A stretch of DNA of 64,000 nucleotides from Paenibacillus agri (GCF_013359945.1 NZ_JABWCS010000216.1:124001-188000); one strand, 5' to 3'. Positions 42,017-50,724 are shown, numbered from the stretch's first letter. Numbers and translations are program-made. The notes: generated by a model from the letters alone, not told the origin.

Positions 42017-43012
42017 TCAGCTTTTGCGGGTACGGCTCCGTGAAGGACGAACTACCTCATGTCCAACCGGATTCTTATGCTGTTTAGCAATTTTTAGGTA
42101 CAGAGTCAGCTCACGGCACAATTGGAGAATCGCTGAACGCACCTCGAATTCCTCACGGGAAGCCGGGAGCTCCATCCGCTTGAATTCCTGCTCTACCTCC
42201 TGCAGCAGATGCTCCGTACGGCCCGTATACTCCTCTGCTCTCACGTCACTGCTCAATTGATCGAACAGCTCACCCATCATGTCACAATGCGGCAGCTGCC
42301 GGTACACCTGAGACAGGAGCTGAACCATGTTCTGGATCGATTCCAACTGTTCTTTTCGCATATAAAAATAAACATTCCACGCTTCGTCGGGATGAATCAC
42401 GTGATTCTCCATCTCCCGCGTCGCCGCCGTCAGCCCCCGCTGAACTGCAGCGTTAGCTCCGATCAGCTCCTTACCGTCCCAGACATATGCAGGATCACGC
42501 AATGTGCGGGACATCTGTGTGAAAATCACAGAGAAATAACCATCCACTTCCTTGCGGATGGCCGAGATCGCCCCACCTGCATGAGGCATATAGATCAAAT
42601 TCACCAGTCCTGCAGACCCTAGTCCGATTACAAGCAGTTCAATCTGCTGGAACAGGACATGCAAGCTGATCTCAGCTTGTCCAAAGACCCGAAAGACGAT
42701 AACCGAGCTGGTGACGATCCCTTCCTTAAAGCCTGCCCGCACAATCAGCGGGAAGCCAAACAGCACATAAAGTCCGAGTACCCAATAATGAAACCCTAGT
42801 CCCCAGAATAAAATACAGCCTAAAAAGAGTCCCACGAGCGAGGCGAAAAAGCGCGCCGATATCGTTCGGAGACTCCTTTTGCGGGTCACTTCCACACCCA
42901 GAATAGCCAGCAGACCTGCGCTTTGCGCATTGGGTATGCCCACAGCGGCTGCCAGCAGAATGGACAGCAGCGTGGCCGCTGCGGTTTTGATTACACGAAA
43001 TCCCATGAACAA
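42017..43012 (-). CDS. Aromatic acid exporter family protein (ArAE_1, YqjA-like)
   Basis: 331 residues. About four to six membrane helices occupy the first 145 residues (VIKTAAATLLSILLAAAVGI, SAGLLAILGVEVTRKRSLRT, FFASLVGLFLGCILFWGLGF, LYVLFGFPLIV, IELLVIGLGSAGLVNLIYM). The remainder is a helical cytoplasmic domain with MENHVIHPDEAWNVYFYMRK, typical of ArAE_1_C. Function in Firmicutes is not shown; the fold is shared with FUSC-type exporters. Monocistronic by spacing. Confidence 0.87.
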   Translation of the reverse strand: MFMGFRVIKTAAATLLSILLAAAVGIPNAQSAGLLAILGVEVTRKRSLRTISARFFASLVGLFLGCILFWGLGFHYWVLGLYVLFGFPLIVRAGFKEGIVTSSVIVFRVFGQAEISLHVLFQQIELLVIGLGSAGLVNLIYMPHAGGAISAIRKEVDGYFSVIFTQMSRTLRDPAYVWDGKELIGANAAVQRGLTAATREMENHVIHPDEAWNVYFYMRKEQLESIQNMVQLLSQVYRQLPHCDMMGELFDQLSSDVRAEEYTGRTEHLLQEVEQEFKRMELPASREEFEVRSAILQLCRELTLYLKIAKQHKNPVGHEVVRPSRSRTRKS

Positions 43013-43107
43013 TACTCTCCTTAACTACATTCGCTTCTTAATTTAAGTAAAGATAATATAGTCATGGTACAAGATTTTTCAGAACGGCACAACATGACAT
43101 CATCTTT

Positions 43108-43944
43108 TTAACGCCGATTTAACAGTAGCTTCTCCACATAGACAACCAGTTGATACATAGCCGTTGCCACCGCTGCTATGATCAGCAGGCTTGACATGAC
43201 CAGCGTGAAGTTGAAGACCTGAAAGCCGTAGATAATGAGATAGCCAAGACCTGATTTTGCCACCAGAAATTCACCCACAATGACGCCTACCCATGACATG
43301 CCGACATTCACTTTCAGCGTAGATACGATGGCAGGGAACGAAGCTGGCAGGATGACCTTGAAGAAGATCTGCACCCGCGTGCCGCCGAACGACCGTACCA
43401 CCTTGACCAGATTGGGATCAACGCTGCAAAAGCTGTTATAAACCACAAGCGTAGTTACAATGACCGTGATGGATAAAGTCGTCATTACTATAGCTGTGAA
43501 GCCGGCACCAAACATCACAATAAAGATGGGACCTAGGGCCACTTTTGGCATACTGTTGAATACGACCATATATGGATCCAGTACCGCGGATAAAAAAGGC
43601 GACCACCAGATCACCACAGCCAGCAGTGTGCCCAGCAGCGTCCCCAGCGCGAAGCCTACCACGGTCTCTCCAACCGTGATGCCTAAATGTGGCCAAAGAG
43701 TACCGCTGACCATATCGCCCCAGATTTGCCGGAACACCTTGGTCGGGTAGCTGAACAGCAGTTCATCGATCCAGCCCAGCCGCGCACTGGCTTCCCAGAG
43801 GGCAAAGAACACCAGCAGCAGGCTGGTGCGGACCGCGACAATGCGATTTTTCTCCCGTCGTTTCTCTTGGCTGAAAGTGCTGTGCATTTGCCGCAGCCAT
43901 GATTCCCGGGAAGCTGCGATCCCGGATATTTCCGATTGCTCCAC
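43108..43944 (-). CDS. ABC importer permease (SsuC/TauC type)
   Basis: 278 residues with about six membrane helices after a cytoplasmic tail of 40 residues. The EAA loop is VVRSFGGTRVQIFFKVILPA near 182-201, the contact with the ATPase. Strongest resemblance is to permeases for sulfonates, taurine, nitrate or pyrimidine precursors. Third gene of the substrate-binding protein, ATPase, permease operon. Confidence 0.88.
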   Translation of the reverse strand: MEQSEISGIAASRESWLRQMHSTFSQEKRREKNRIVAVRTSLLLVFFALWEASARLGWIDELLFSYPTKVFRQIWGDMVSGTLWPHLGITVGETVVGFALGTLLGTLLAVVIWWSPFLSAVLDPYMVVFNSMPKVALGPIFIVMFGAGFTAIVMTTLSITVIVTTLVVYNSFCSVDPNLVKVVRSFGGTRVQIFFKVILPASFPAIVSTLKVNVGMSWVGVIVGEFLVAKSGLGYLIIYGFQVFNFTLVMSSLLIIAAVATAMYQLVVYVEKLLLNRR

Positions 43945-43977
43945 AAGCGTTCCCTCCTAACGTTCAGCGTTACCTGC

Positions 43978-44763
43978 CTAAACCGACTTGCTTCCTGCCT
44001 GCTCCATTTCCTTCCAAACCTCATGAAAAAGCTCTGCAAAGCCCGGCTGATCCCGTGCATATAAGGGCGGAACCTCGCGGATAGACTCCGGCACGGTGAA
44101 CACCTTGCGGATTCTTCCCGGATTTGGTTCCAGCAGAATCACCCGGTTGCTGACTGCAATCGCCTCAGACAGATCATGGGTAACCAGGATAGCTGTCGTC
44201 CCGCGGCGGCGCAGAGTTTCTGACACCAGATCCTCAAGCTGCAGCTTGATCTGGTAGTCGAGCGCCGAGAATGGCTCATCCAGCAGAAGCAGGCCAGGAT
44301 CGGTTGCAAGGGTACGCACCAGCGCAACGCGCTGCCGCATGCCGCCGGAGAGCTGGGACGGATAGGCATCCTCTTTTCCCGCAAGTCCCATATCTCCCAG
44401 CAGCTCCACGGTCTTTCTACGATTCTCCTCGTTCAGATTACCGGTCAATTCTAGCCCCAGCAGGGCATTTTCAAGAATCGTGCGCCAGGGGAACAGATAA
44501 TCCTGCTGTAGCATGTAGCCGATCTCGGGGGAAGGATTATGGATTGGACGGCCATAGACGGAGACCTCGCCTTCGGAAGGCTGCAATAATCCGGCAATTA
44601 TTGAGAGGAGTGTCGTTTTACCACAGCCACTTGGCCCAACCAGACTGACGAATTCTCCACTTCCGATACTAAGGTTCAAGTCTTCAACAGCCAGAGAGGC
44701 TTCCCGTTCACCCAAGTAAGCATGTGTTACTCCTTTTAATTCCACTACCGGCAGCATATCCAC
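43978..44763 (-). CDS. ABC importer ATPase (SsuB/TauB type)
   Basis: 261 residues. Walker A GPSGCGKTT near 43, Q-loop YMLQQDYLFPWRT near 85, signature LSGGMRQRVAL near 138, Walker B LLLLDEPFSALD near 158, H-loop VTHDLSEA near 195. It powers the permease encoded 33 bp downstream. The protein-binding gene lies 28 bp upstream, so all three are one operon. Confidence 0.92.
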   Translation of the reverse strand: MDMLPVVELKGVTHAYLGEREASLAVEDLNLSIGSGEFVSLVGPSGCGKTTLLSIIAGLLQPSEGEVSVYGRPIHNPSPEIGYMLQQDYLFPWRTILENALLGLELTGNLNEENRRKTVELLGDMGLAGKEDAYPSQLSGGMRQRVALVRTLATDPGLLLLDEPFSALDYQIKLQLEDLVSETLRRRGTTAILVTHDLSEAIAVSNRVILLEPNPGRIRKVFTVPESIREVPPLYARDQPGFAELFHEVWKEMEQAGSKSV

Positions 44764-44791
44764 CTCCTCCTTTCACAGATTGTGCTTTTCC

Positions 44792-45814
44792 TTACTTTCC
44801 GGTTTGACTTGCGAGACTGTCCTTGGCTTTTTCCGCAAAGCTGTTATTCACAATTTTGTCTACTGGAATGCGTTCCTTCAGCTCACCTGCGTTCTCCATA
44901 ACATCCAGCAGGTTATTCCACTCTTTATTGTCAATGATGGGATCTGTCGCATACGTATCCTGTTCTTTGTAACGCTTGATCGAAGAGATGACGATATCCC
45001 GATCTGTCTTGTCAAAATACGGCAGCACCGCGTCCGCAATCTGCTCCGGACTGTGATCCTTCACCCAAGCTTGAGCGCGCTGGATCGCATTGGTGAACTT
45101 TTGGACCGTGTCTCCGTTTTTGCTGATGTAACTCTTCTTGGACATGAAAACTGTGTAAGGCAAGTACCCGCTCTCTACCCCAAACGAAGCCACAACTGAA
45201 CCCCGTCCTTCACGCTCAAAGATTGAGGCCTGCGGCTCGAACAGCTGTACATAGTCCCCTGTCCCGGAAGCAAAAGCCCCGGCAATGTTGGCAAAATCAA
45301 TATTTTGAATCAGGTTCACATCCTTGGCAGGATCGATACCTTTATGCTTCAGGGTAAAAGCGCCGGCCATTTGTGGCATGCCGCCTTTTCTTTGTCCGAG
45401 AAAAACGCTCCCCTTCACGTCATCCCAGTTGAACTGTTCCGCGGCCTTGCGGGCAAACAGAAACGTCCCGTCCCGCTGAGTAAGCTGGGCAAAGTTGATC
45501 ACCGGATCATCGGCTCCTTGTTGGGATACATAGATCGAAGTCTCGGAGCCAACAAGCGCCACATCAATCGCTCCAGAAAGCAAAGCCGTCATCGTTTTGT
45601 CCCCGCCAGGAATGGTCTGCAGCTCCACGTCCAGACCCTCATCCTTGAAAAAATTCTGTGACAGCGCGACATACTCAGGCGCATAGAACACCGAACGGGT
45701 CACCTCGCCGATCTTCACCTTCACCGACGACGGGTCGCCCCCGCAGCCGGCAAGTACGGAAAAACACAGAGCGATGATCAAGAACGACAGTGACAGTTTT
45801 TTTCTTCTTTTCAT
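44792..45814 (-). CDS. ABC importer substrate-binding lipoprotein (SsuA/NMT1 type)
   Basis: 340 residues with lipobox VLAGC (Cys24) after a basic, hydrophobic leader, so it is membrane-tethered. The body is a periplasmic-binding fold of the SsuA/THI5 class: KVKIGEVTRSVFYAPEYVAL, SGAIDVALVGSETSIYVSQQ, then KHKGIDPAKDVNLIQNID. Ligand cannot be named: sulfonates, nitrate, taurine and thiamine pyrimidine carriers share this fold. No TPP or SAM riboswitch is visible upstream. AAAGGAGAATGAAGG precedes ATG. Confidence 0.88.
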   Translation of the reverse strand: MKRRKKLSLSFLIIALCFSVLAGCGGDPSSVKVKIGEVTRSVFYAPEYVALSQNFFKDEGLDVELQTIPGGDKTMTALLSGAIDVALVGSETSIYVSQQGADDPVINFAQLTQRDGTFLFARKAAEQFNWDDVKGSVFLGQRKGGMPQMAGAFTLKHKGIDPAKDVNLIQNIDFANIAGAFASGTGDYVQLFEPQASIFEREGRGSVVASFGVESGYLPYTVFMSKKSYISKNGDTVQKFTNAIQRAQAWVKDHSPEQIADAVLPYFDKTDRDIVISSIKRYKEQDTYATDPIIDNKEWNNLLDVMENAGELKERIPVDKIVNNSFAEKAKDSLASQTGK

Positions 45815-46133
45815 CCTTCATTCTCCTTTCTTACCGGGTCTTTCGCCCTTGCTTGCAGCATATGCGGATGCCTAAAGAATGGTTAAGAAGACCAGGTGGC
45901 TGGGATGAACGGATTCAAAATGTACTAAAAATAGGTACATCGGCGGATACTCATTTTTTTGAAATACATGGAAACTATGATTGAGAGAATTTGAGAGTCA
46001 AGAGAAACGCCAAAATGGCCGGAACCGGTTGTCTCGGTCCTGCCTGATGTGTGTCACTCTATTTGTTTACGCGTATTTTGGCTAAGGTTTGATGCGGGTT
46101 CCGGTCTTCATTATTTGCGTGCTGGCCGCAGCG
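45815..46133. other. Intergenic region, no supported gene
   Basis: A 40-codon plus-strand frame at 45862 (MRMPKEWLRRPGGWDERIQN) has no ribosome site and is probably chance or a remnant. No riboswitch, terminator or clear repeat was seen. Confidence 0.5.
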
Positions 46134-46796
46134 TCAGATTGGCGCCGCCTTCAGAACCCATTGTGTGATAGCATTGCAGAACTCTGCTTTGGTGGTTGGT
46201 GCAGCAATCATCCAATCTTCCGTTCCGCTCCCGATGCGTAGCATAAATGCGCCGGAGGGATCACCGATATAGGAGGCATATTGCGTATTCCAGCCGCTGG
46301 AACCGTGCATGCAAAGTCGTAATTCACCCTCAGATGTGCACCGCTTCATGATTCTGGCTAACCGGGGGGCGTTCATGACATCGCCGCTAGTCTCCTCCAG
46401 TAAATCCGACAGGATATGTACCGGAAGGGCGGCGGACTCTTCCTTGATCTGCTCAAATCTTGTCCTGGATAGCAACATTGCAGGTGCGGGTGGTACGGTC
46501 TGAGTATCACTTTCACATTCGTCGCAACCATTCAGTAAGAGGATACAAGCCTCACGCACTTCTTCTGGCTCGCTTAGCTCCCAACTGGACAACTCCGGTG
46601 CTCTCAGACAAAAAATCCATGTAGTCTCCTTATGTATCAGCAGGCAAACATCCCGTGTAAAACCCGCTTCGGCGTATTTCAGCCGACATAGTCGTGCTCC
46701 TGCATCCGCTTTATTCAACAACTTTTCAATATCCACACTCCTGGTCAGCTCTGGAAACAGAAACCGGGCCAGAATCAATCTTTCCTTTTCATTCAC
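46134..46796 (-). CDS. Hypothetical protein, 220 residues
   Basis: Soluble, mixed alpha/beta protein with five or so cysteines, start MNEKERLILARFLFPELTRS. It ends in a segment GSGTEDWMIAAPTTKAEFCN followed by AITQWVLKAAP that resembles the tail of small ESX-secretion or EspG/YbaB-like helpers only superficially. No motif was recognised. Ribosome site weak (GAAGGAAT region). It stands alone between the importer operon and a small plus-strand gene. Confidence 0.55.
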   Translation of the reverse strand: MNEKERLILARFLFPELTRSVDIEKLLNKADAGARLCRLKYAEAGFTRDVCLLIHKETTWIFCLRAPELSSWELSEPEEVREACILLLNGCDECESDTQTVPPAPAMLLSRTRFEQIKEESAALPVHILSDLLEETSGDVMNAPRLARIMKRCTSEGELRLCMHGSSGWNTQYASYIGDPSGAFMLRIGSGTEDWMIAAPTTKAEFCNAITQWVLKAAPI

Positions 46797-46966
46797 ATCA
46801 TTATTCCTTCCTGTAATACTTCACTGATCATAATTAAATCAAAAAACACGGCATATGGAAATAAATCTAGTAATCTTTATGTTATCATAAGCTAATTTTA
46901 AGGTAAAATTAAGAAACACCCGGTATTATCATTACTATGAAATACTTGTAGCGAGGTGGATTTCAA

Positions 46967-47206
46967 ATGAGAATGGTTATAACATTTCAGAACAAACTTG
47001 TACCTGTGTATTTCACAACAGAAAATAAACAGCCGACTCAAAAAGTGCTCCGGTTACTTAACAACACCTTGGATCTCAAAATTCAAAAAGGCAAACGTGC
47101 CCTCCAGAAATGCTTGAATTCTCTGATCAGTATCGAAATTAAAGGCTCTGAAGCTATATTGCACAGTTACAGTGAAAATGATTCATTGGCGCTATCCCTC
47201 TATTAA
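46967..47206 (+). CDS. Small basic hypothetical protein
   Basis: 79 residues, MRMVITFQNKLVPVYFTTEN at the start, strongly basic middle (KIQKGKRALQKCLNSL). GCGAGGTGG lies before ATG and a good terminator overlaps the stop codon, which supports a real single-gene unit. No family recognised. Confidence 0.6.
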   Translation: MRMVITFQNKLVPVYFTTENKQPTQKVLRLLNNTLDLKIQKGKRALQKCLNSLISIEIKGSEAILHSYSENDSLALSLY

Positions 47207-47225
47207 TAGAGGGGTAGTTTTTTTT
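47196..47225 (+). terminator. Terminator of the 79-residue gene
   Basis: CCCTCTAT-TA-ATAGAGGG, then GTAGTTTTTTTT; the stop codon is inside the stem. Confidence 0.85.
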
Positions 47226-47245
47226 ATGCTCCAGACAACTCAAAG

Positions 47246-47279
47246 AGGCATACGCCTTCTCGCCTGAAGGAATATGCCT
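47246..47279 (-). terminator. Hairpin after the 45-residue gene
   Basis: AGGCATA-cg-CCTTC-tcgcct-GAAGG-aa-TATGCCT, a strong stem without long T run, between two convergent small genes. Confidence 0.55.
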
Positions 47280-47328
47280 GTCTATCACCTGAACGACCGC
47301 CTACTTTGTAACTTTTGGATAGATCGTT

Positions 47329-47466
47329 TTAGCTGGTTTTGTAGTTTCTCTCTTCCTCTTTTTCGGCCTTTTGGATACGAAGCTTGAATAGCTTGAGAAG
47401 ATTAAGACGCGTGTGTTGTTCGTGACAGCTGTCCAATTTCTTAATAATAAAACGGTCAATGGACAT
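47329..47466 (-). CDS. Small charged helical protein
   Basis: 45 residues, MSIDRFIIKKLDSCHEQHTR then LNLLKLFKLRIQKAEKEEER and NYKTS. Amphipathic, highly charged. AAAAGGAGCG precedes ATG. Function unknown; kept because of the ribosome site and downstream hairpin. Confidence 0.5.
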   Translation of the reverse strand: MSIDRFIIKKLDSCHEQHTRLNLLKLFKLRIQKAEKEEERNYKTS

Positions 47467-47630
47467 GCCAATCGCTCCTTTTATTCATTTCTTGTCAGTC
47501 CCTGTTCTGTTCAGGAAATCATTTCCTTTTAACCTCGTACTCCTATATACCCTTCCTACATATTCCTAAACGCATTCTCTTCAGACGAATTCGCTGCTCA
47601 TTCACTACAAATATTTTTTATATTCTAAAG

Positions 47631-47659
47631 TTTACAAACTTAATTACAAGTGCTATATT
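47631..47659 (+). promoter_or_regulatory. azoR promoter
   Basis: TTTACA (47631-47636), 17 bp, TATATT (47654-47659), about 45 bp before the start. GTATCTAATATAC just downstream is an imperfect dyad where a thiol- or quinone-sensing repressor might bind; this is speculative. Confidence 0.6.
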
Positions 47660-47701
47660 ATATTCAGTAAGTATCTAATATACATTTGAGGAGCAATCAT
47701 C

Positions 47702-48328
47702 ATGACTAAAGTCTTATTTATCAAAGCAAACAACCGCCCTGCTGACCAATCGATCAGCGTCCAGCTGTACAACGAATTCCTGGAAAGCTACAAGCAAAAT
47801 AATCCGCAAGATGAGATTACCGAACTTGACCTGTTCGCTGAACAGCTCCCTTACTACGACAACACTTTGATCACTGGCGTTTACAAATCTAACCAAGGCT
47901 ATGAAGCTACTCCTGAAGAAGCTGCTGGTGCAGCTTTGGTAAATAAATACCTGGATCAATTTATCGCCGCTGACAAAGTCGTATTCGCCTTCCCGCTTTG
48001 GAATATGGCTGTACCTGCTGTACTTCACACCTACATCGATTACGTGAACCAAGCCGGTAAAACATTCCAGTACACTGCAGAAGGTCCTAAAGGCCTCCTG
48101 GGTGGCAAAAAAGCAGTTGTATTGAATGCCAGAGGTGGCATTTATTCCGAAGGTCCTGCTGCTGGTGCCGAGATGGCCGTTAACTTCATCGTTAACAACC
48201 TTGGCTTCTGGGGTATCCAGGATGTTACTCAAGTTATCGTTGAAGGCCATAACCAACTTCCGGATCAAGCCGCTGAAATTATTGCAAAAGGCCTGCAATC
48301 TGCTAAAGCTGTCGCAGCTTCGTTCTAA
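47702..48328 (+). CDS. azoR: FMN-dependent NADH:azoreductase
   Basis: 208 residues, flavodoxin-like fold. Start MTKVLFIKANNRPADQSISV includes the FMN phosphate site; FAFPLWNMAVPAVLHTYIDY near 98 is the family signature; LNARGGIYSEGPAA near 140 is the second FMN loop. It reduces quinones and azo compounds by two-electron steps and, in Bacillus, relatives AzoR1/AzoR2 are induced by quinones and thiol stress. TGAGGAGC precedes ATG. Single-gene unit with own promoter and terminator. Confidence 0.95.
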   Translation: MTKVLFIKANNRPADQSISVQLYNEFLESYKQNNPQDEITELDLFAEQLPYYDNTLITGVYKSNQGYEATPEEAAGAALVNKYLDQFIAADKVVFAFPLWNMAVPAVLHTYIDYVNQAGKTFQYTAEGPKGLLGGKKAVVLNARGGIYSEGPAAGAEMAVNFIVNNLGFWGIQDVTQVIVEGHNQLPDQAAEIIAKGLQSAKAVAASF

Positions 48329-48339
48329 GTTATCGTTCT

Positions 48340-48424
48340 AAAGGTCCGGTTATCATTTGCCGTTACAATTTGAACCACTAGACTTAACCACGATCTGGAA
48401 TCACATTAACCGGGCCTTTATTTA
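48340..48424 (+). terminator. azoR terminator, long stem
   Basis: AAAGGTCCGGTTA pairs with TTAACCGGGCCTTT across a 54-base loop, followed by ATTTATAT. Confidence 0.6.
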
Positions 48425-48434
48425 TATATAGGTA

Positions 48435-48478
48435 CGACAAAACCTCCCGTTCCTTCTGGAACCGGGAGGTTTTGTCGT
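48435..48478. terminator. Bidirectional terminator between azoR and rsgA
   Basis: CGACAAAACCTCCCG-TTCC-ttct-GGAA-CGGGAGGTTTTGTCG, almost perfect 19-bp arms between convergent genes. Confidence 0.85.
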
Positions 48479-48510
48479 TAGTTAGAGTGATCTTAAGAAT
48501 CACATATCAC

Positions 48511-49611
48511 TTAATATTCATCTAGTTCTTTGCGCCAGCCGTAGCCTCTGGTTCGCGACTGGCTTGTTTTGGAGGAGCCTGTCCCGGAGGCTACCTTTCG
48601 TTTCGCTTTAGCTTCCTTCGAACTCTGGAATTGCAGCTCACGCTGGGTTTTGCGGTAGTTAAGCAGCCGCTTCTCATCCAGCTGTCCGCTTTGGACTGCT
48701 TCCAGTACGGCGCAGCCTTCTTCCCGCTCATGACTACAATTGCTGAACCGGCAGGACGCAGCCCATTCGCTGATATCCCCAAAAGCAAGATCAAGTCCGC
48801 CTTCGTCCTCCCACAGCTTCAGCTCCCGCATCCCCGGCGTATCGACGATAATACCGCCATCTGGCAGCACGAACATTTCCCGGTGCGTTGTAGTATGCCG
48901 GCCACGACTATCGTCTTCGCGAACACCCTGCGTCAATTGAAGATTCTTTCCGCTAAGCCAGTTAACCATCGTCGACTTACCACAGCCCGACGAGCCGGTA
49001 AGCGCAACCGTCTGACCGCTGCCGATATACGGAAGCAGCTTCTCACGCCCCTGATCCAGCAAGGCACTGACGGCATACACGGGAACGCCCGGAGCCGCCC
49101 TTTCCATATCGGCGATTTGCTCTTCCGCGTTTTCACACAAATCTGCTTTGGTCAGCAGGATTACCGGGTTGGCTCCACTGTTCCAGGCCATAATAAGATA
49201 CCGCTCCATCCGCCGGACATTAAAATCGTTGTTCAACGCGCTGACCAGGAACAAGGTGTTGACATTAGAAGCGACGATTTGCTCGTCCTGGGTGCTGCCA
49301 GCTACATTGCGTGAAATCACGCTGTGCCGGGGAAGAACACCATGGATGACCGCATGGGCACCCTCATCTTGCATAACTAATGCCACCCAGTCGCCAACGG
49401 CTGGAAACTCTCCCTTCTCGTGAAGAGAATGCCTGAACTTTCCGGCCAATTCCCCCCAAGTCTCGCCGGTCTCCGCAAGGACCCGGTATTTGCTGCCAAA
49501 GTCGCCCACAATCCGCCCGGGTACATAGCTTCTTCCATCCTCTTGTGTATTCCATTCTTGGTTCCATTTTTTCATCCAGATTTCATTCCAACCATATTGT
49601 TCAATATTCAT
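48511..49611 (-). CDS. Ribosome small-subunit-dependent GTPase RsgA (second-type)
   Basis: 366 residues. Circularly permuted GTPase order: OB-fold head (residues about 20-110), G4 LLTKADL, G5 SALL, G1 GSSGCGKST near 215, G3 DTPGMREL near 265, then zinc site CRFSNCSHEREEGCAV near 300. It tests 30S maturation. The long YxQ-type family version (about 350 residues, more basic tail KAKRKVASGTG) differs from the 290-residue RsgA usually found beside rpe and prkC, so a second copy elsewhere is expected. ATG at 49611 follows GGAGG; the longer frame upstream has none. The sequence just upstream is unusually structured. Confidence 0.88.
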   Translation of the reverse strand: MNIEQYGWNEIWMKKWNQEWNTQEDGRSYVPGRIVGDFGSKYRVLAETGETWGELAGKFRHSLHEKGEFPAVGDWVALVMQDEGAHAVIHGVLPRHSVISRNVAGSTQDEQIVASNVNTLFLVSALNNDFNVRRMERYLIMAWNSGANPVILLTKADLCENAEEQIADMERAAPGVPVYAVSALLDQGREKLLPYIGSGQTVALTGSSGCGKSTMVNWLSGKNLQLTQGVREDDSRGRHTTTHREMFVLPDGGIIVDTPGMRELKLWEDEGGLDLAFGDISEWAASCRFSNCSHEREEGCAVLEAVQSGQLDEKRLLNYRKTQRELQFQSSKEAKAKRKVASGTGSSKTSQSRTRGYGWRKELDEY

Positions 49612-49672
49612 GTATTGCCTCCTAAGTTTCTGTATCCATATTTTTATCACCCTGCAAGTTTTCCGGGAACAT

Positions 49673-49790
49673 AAAAAACCGCCGAAACCAAGGTTCCGGC
49701 GGCGTCTGGTACAGAACCCTCCGCAGAAGCGGAACGTCAGGCTGTACAATTACAAATACAGAATAAACCACACTCTTATATAAGAGCCAG
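49673..49790 (-). ncRNA. Structured upstream region with terminator before rsgA
   Basis: On the minus strand: palindrome CTCTTATATAAGAG (49773-49786), then stem GTACAG/CTGTAC (49741-49746 with 49709-49714) enclosing CCGC-ttct-GCGG, then CCGCCGGAACC/GGTTTCGGCGG followed by TTTTTT (49673-49703). The last is a textbook terminator about 50 bases before the rsgA ribosome site, so this may be an attenuated leader or a small RNA. A weak promoter TTGCAG-17-TACAGA after the terminator could serve rsgA instead. Confidence 0.4.
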
Positions 49791-49809
49791 GCATAGTATA
49801 TTTGTACGC

Positions 49810-49846
49810 AAAAAAGCCGCCGGAACCGATACGGTTCCCGGCGGCT
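49810..49846 (-). terminator. Terminator of the 28-residue ORF
   Basis: Minus-strand AGCCGCCGGGAACCG / CGGTTCCGGCGGCT followed by TTTTTTG; very stable. Confidence 0.9.
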
Positions 49847-49882
49847 CTAATAAGCATTAAAAGAGCTTAACCACTAGCTGCA

Positions 49883-49969
49883 TCAGACTTGCTGAACAGC
49901 ATCTGTTCCCGGAAGACACGTATCTACAACAGTTACAACCGTCGAAACAATCATTGTATATGCTGTCAT
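49883..49969 (-). CDS. Micropeptide ORF with own promoter and terminator
   Basis: 28 residues, MTAYTMIVSTVVTVVDTCLP then GTDAVQQV; one hydrophobic stretch, one Cys. GGAAGGAG sits ten bases upstream (an ATG two codons earlier is also possible). Promoter TTGACA-18-TATGAT lies at 50004-50033 and a strong terminator at 49810-49846. In another frame the same DNA would encode a Cys-rich peptide (NDCFDGCNCC), but that frame lacks a well-placed start. Family unknown. Confidence 0.5.
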   Translation of the reverse strand: MTAYTMIVSTVVTVVDTCLPGTDAVQQV

Positions 49970-50003
49970 ATTCATCGTCTCCTTCCGAAATAAATCTGCT
50001 GTT

Positions 50004-50033
50004 ATCATAAACGGACTTTATACTAATTGTCAA
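50004..50033 (-). promoter_or_regulatory. Promoter of the micropeptide ORF
   Basis: Minus-strand TTGACA (50028-50033), 18 bp, TATGAT (50004-50009). Confidence 0.7.
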
Positions 50034-50052
50034 GCTATAATGCAATATAAAT

Positions 50053-50724
50053 TTACAAAATCTGCTTCAGTTCATCCAGCTCATCAATTGTTTTCCACGG
50101 ACCACCTTCAAGACCATCATCCCATGGATGATTGCGGCGCAGCCAGACGCTTTCGATCCCCGCCTTGCCGGCGCCCCAAATGTCATTAACCGGATGATCC
50201 CCGATAAATAGCGTTTTCTCGGCTTCTGTTCCCAGACGTTCCAGCGCAAGCCGATAGATGGCTGGATCGGGTTTGCTGATTCCGGCTTCTCCGGAAATCA
50301 CGATCGTTTTGAAAAAGCTACGCAGATTCAGCTTGTCGATTTTACCATCCTGGATATGCTTTTTCCCATTGGTCACTAGTCCCAGTACATAACCGCGCGC
50401 CTGGCAATGCTCCAGAATATCCAGGGCATGCTTCATCAGCGCCCCGTGATGACTATAGCTTTCATCATAATAAGTGCGGATATGGGCGGCAGAGACAGGT
50501 GTCTTCCAAGGCAGTATCTCGCTCAGCTCGGCAAAAAAACCATCCTTGTCCCTGTAACCGTCATTATCCCTAATGATCATATCTTCGATCACCCTGTCCA
50601 TCTCCTCTGGAGATAAATGGCCCAGAAAATCGCGTACAAACTGAGTGCTGAAGCTGCGGAACGTATGATCACGGTCCATAAGCGTATTATCAAGATCAAA
50701 CAGCAAGCCTTGTATTTTTGTCAT
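50053..50724 (-). CDS. HAD-superfamily phosphatase (YjjG-like)
   Basis: 223 residues. Motif I LLFDLDNTLMDRD near 7-19 with Asp10 and Asp12, helical cap about 20-85, motif II LVTNGKK near 119, motif III GISKPDP near 148, motif IV FIGDHPVNDIWGAG near 173. Similar to pyrimidine 5'-nucleotidase YjjG and to phosphoglycolate-type phosphatases; substrate not defined. The ATG at 50724 gives MTKIQGLLFDLDN; the upstream ribosome site is weak. Confidence 0.88.
   Translation of the reverse strand: MTKIQGLLFDLDNTLMDRDHTFRSFSTQFVRDFLGHLSPEEMDRVIEDMIIRDNDGYRDKDGFFAELSEILPWKTPVSAAHIRTYYDESYSHHGALMKHALDILEHCQARGYVLGLVTNGKKHIQDGKIDKLNLRSFFKTIVISGEAGISKPDPAIYRLALERLGTEAEKTLFIGDHPVNDIWGAGKAGIESVWLRRNHPWDDGLEGGPWKTIDELDELKQIL

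Noticed and set aside
45862..45984. 40-codon ORF starting MRMPKEWLRR
   Set aside because: No ribosome site or terminator; could be a remnant but nothing supports expression.
45815..46133. TPP riboswitch before the ABC importer
   Set aside because: The substrate-binding family includes thiamine-precursor carriers, but no CUGAGA or thi-box core is present on the minus strand.
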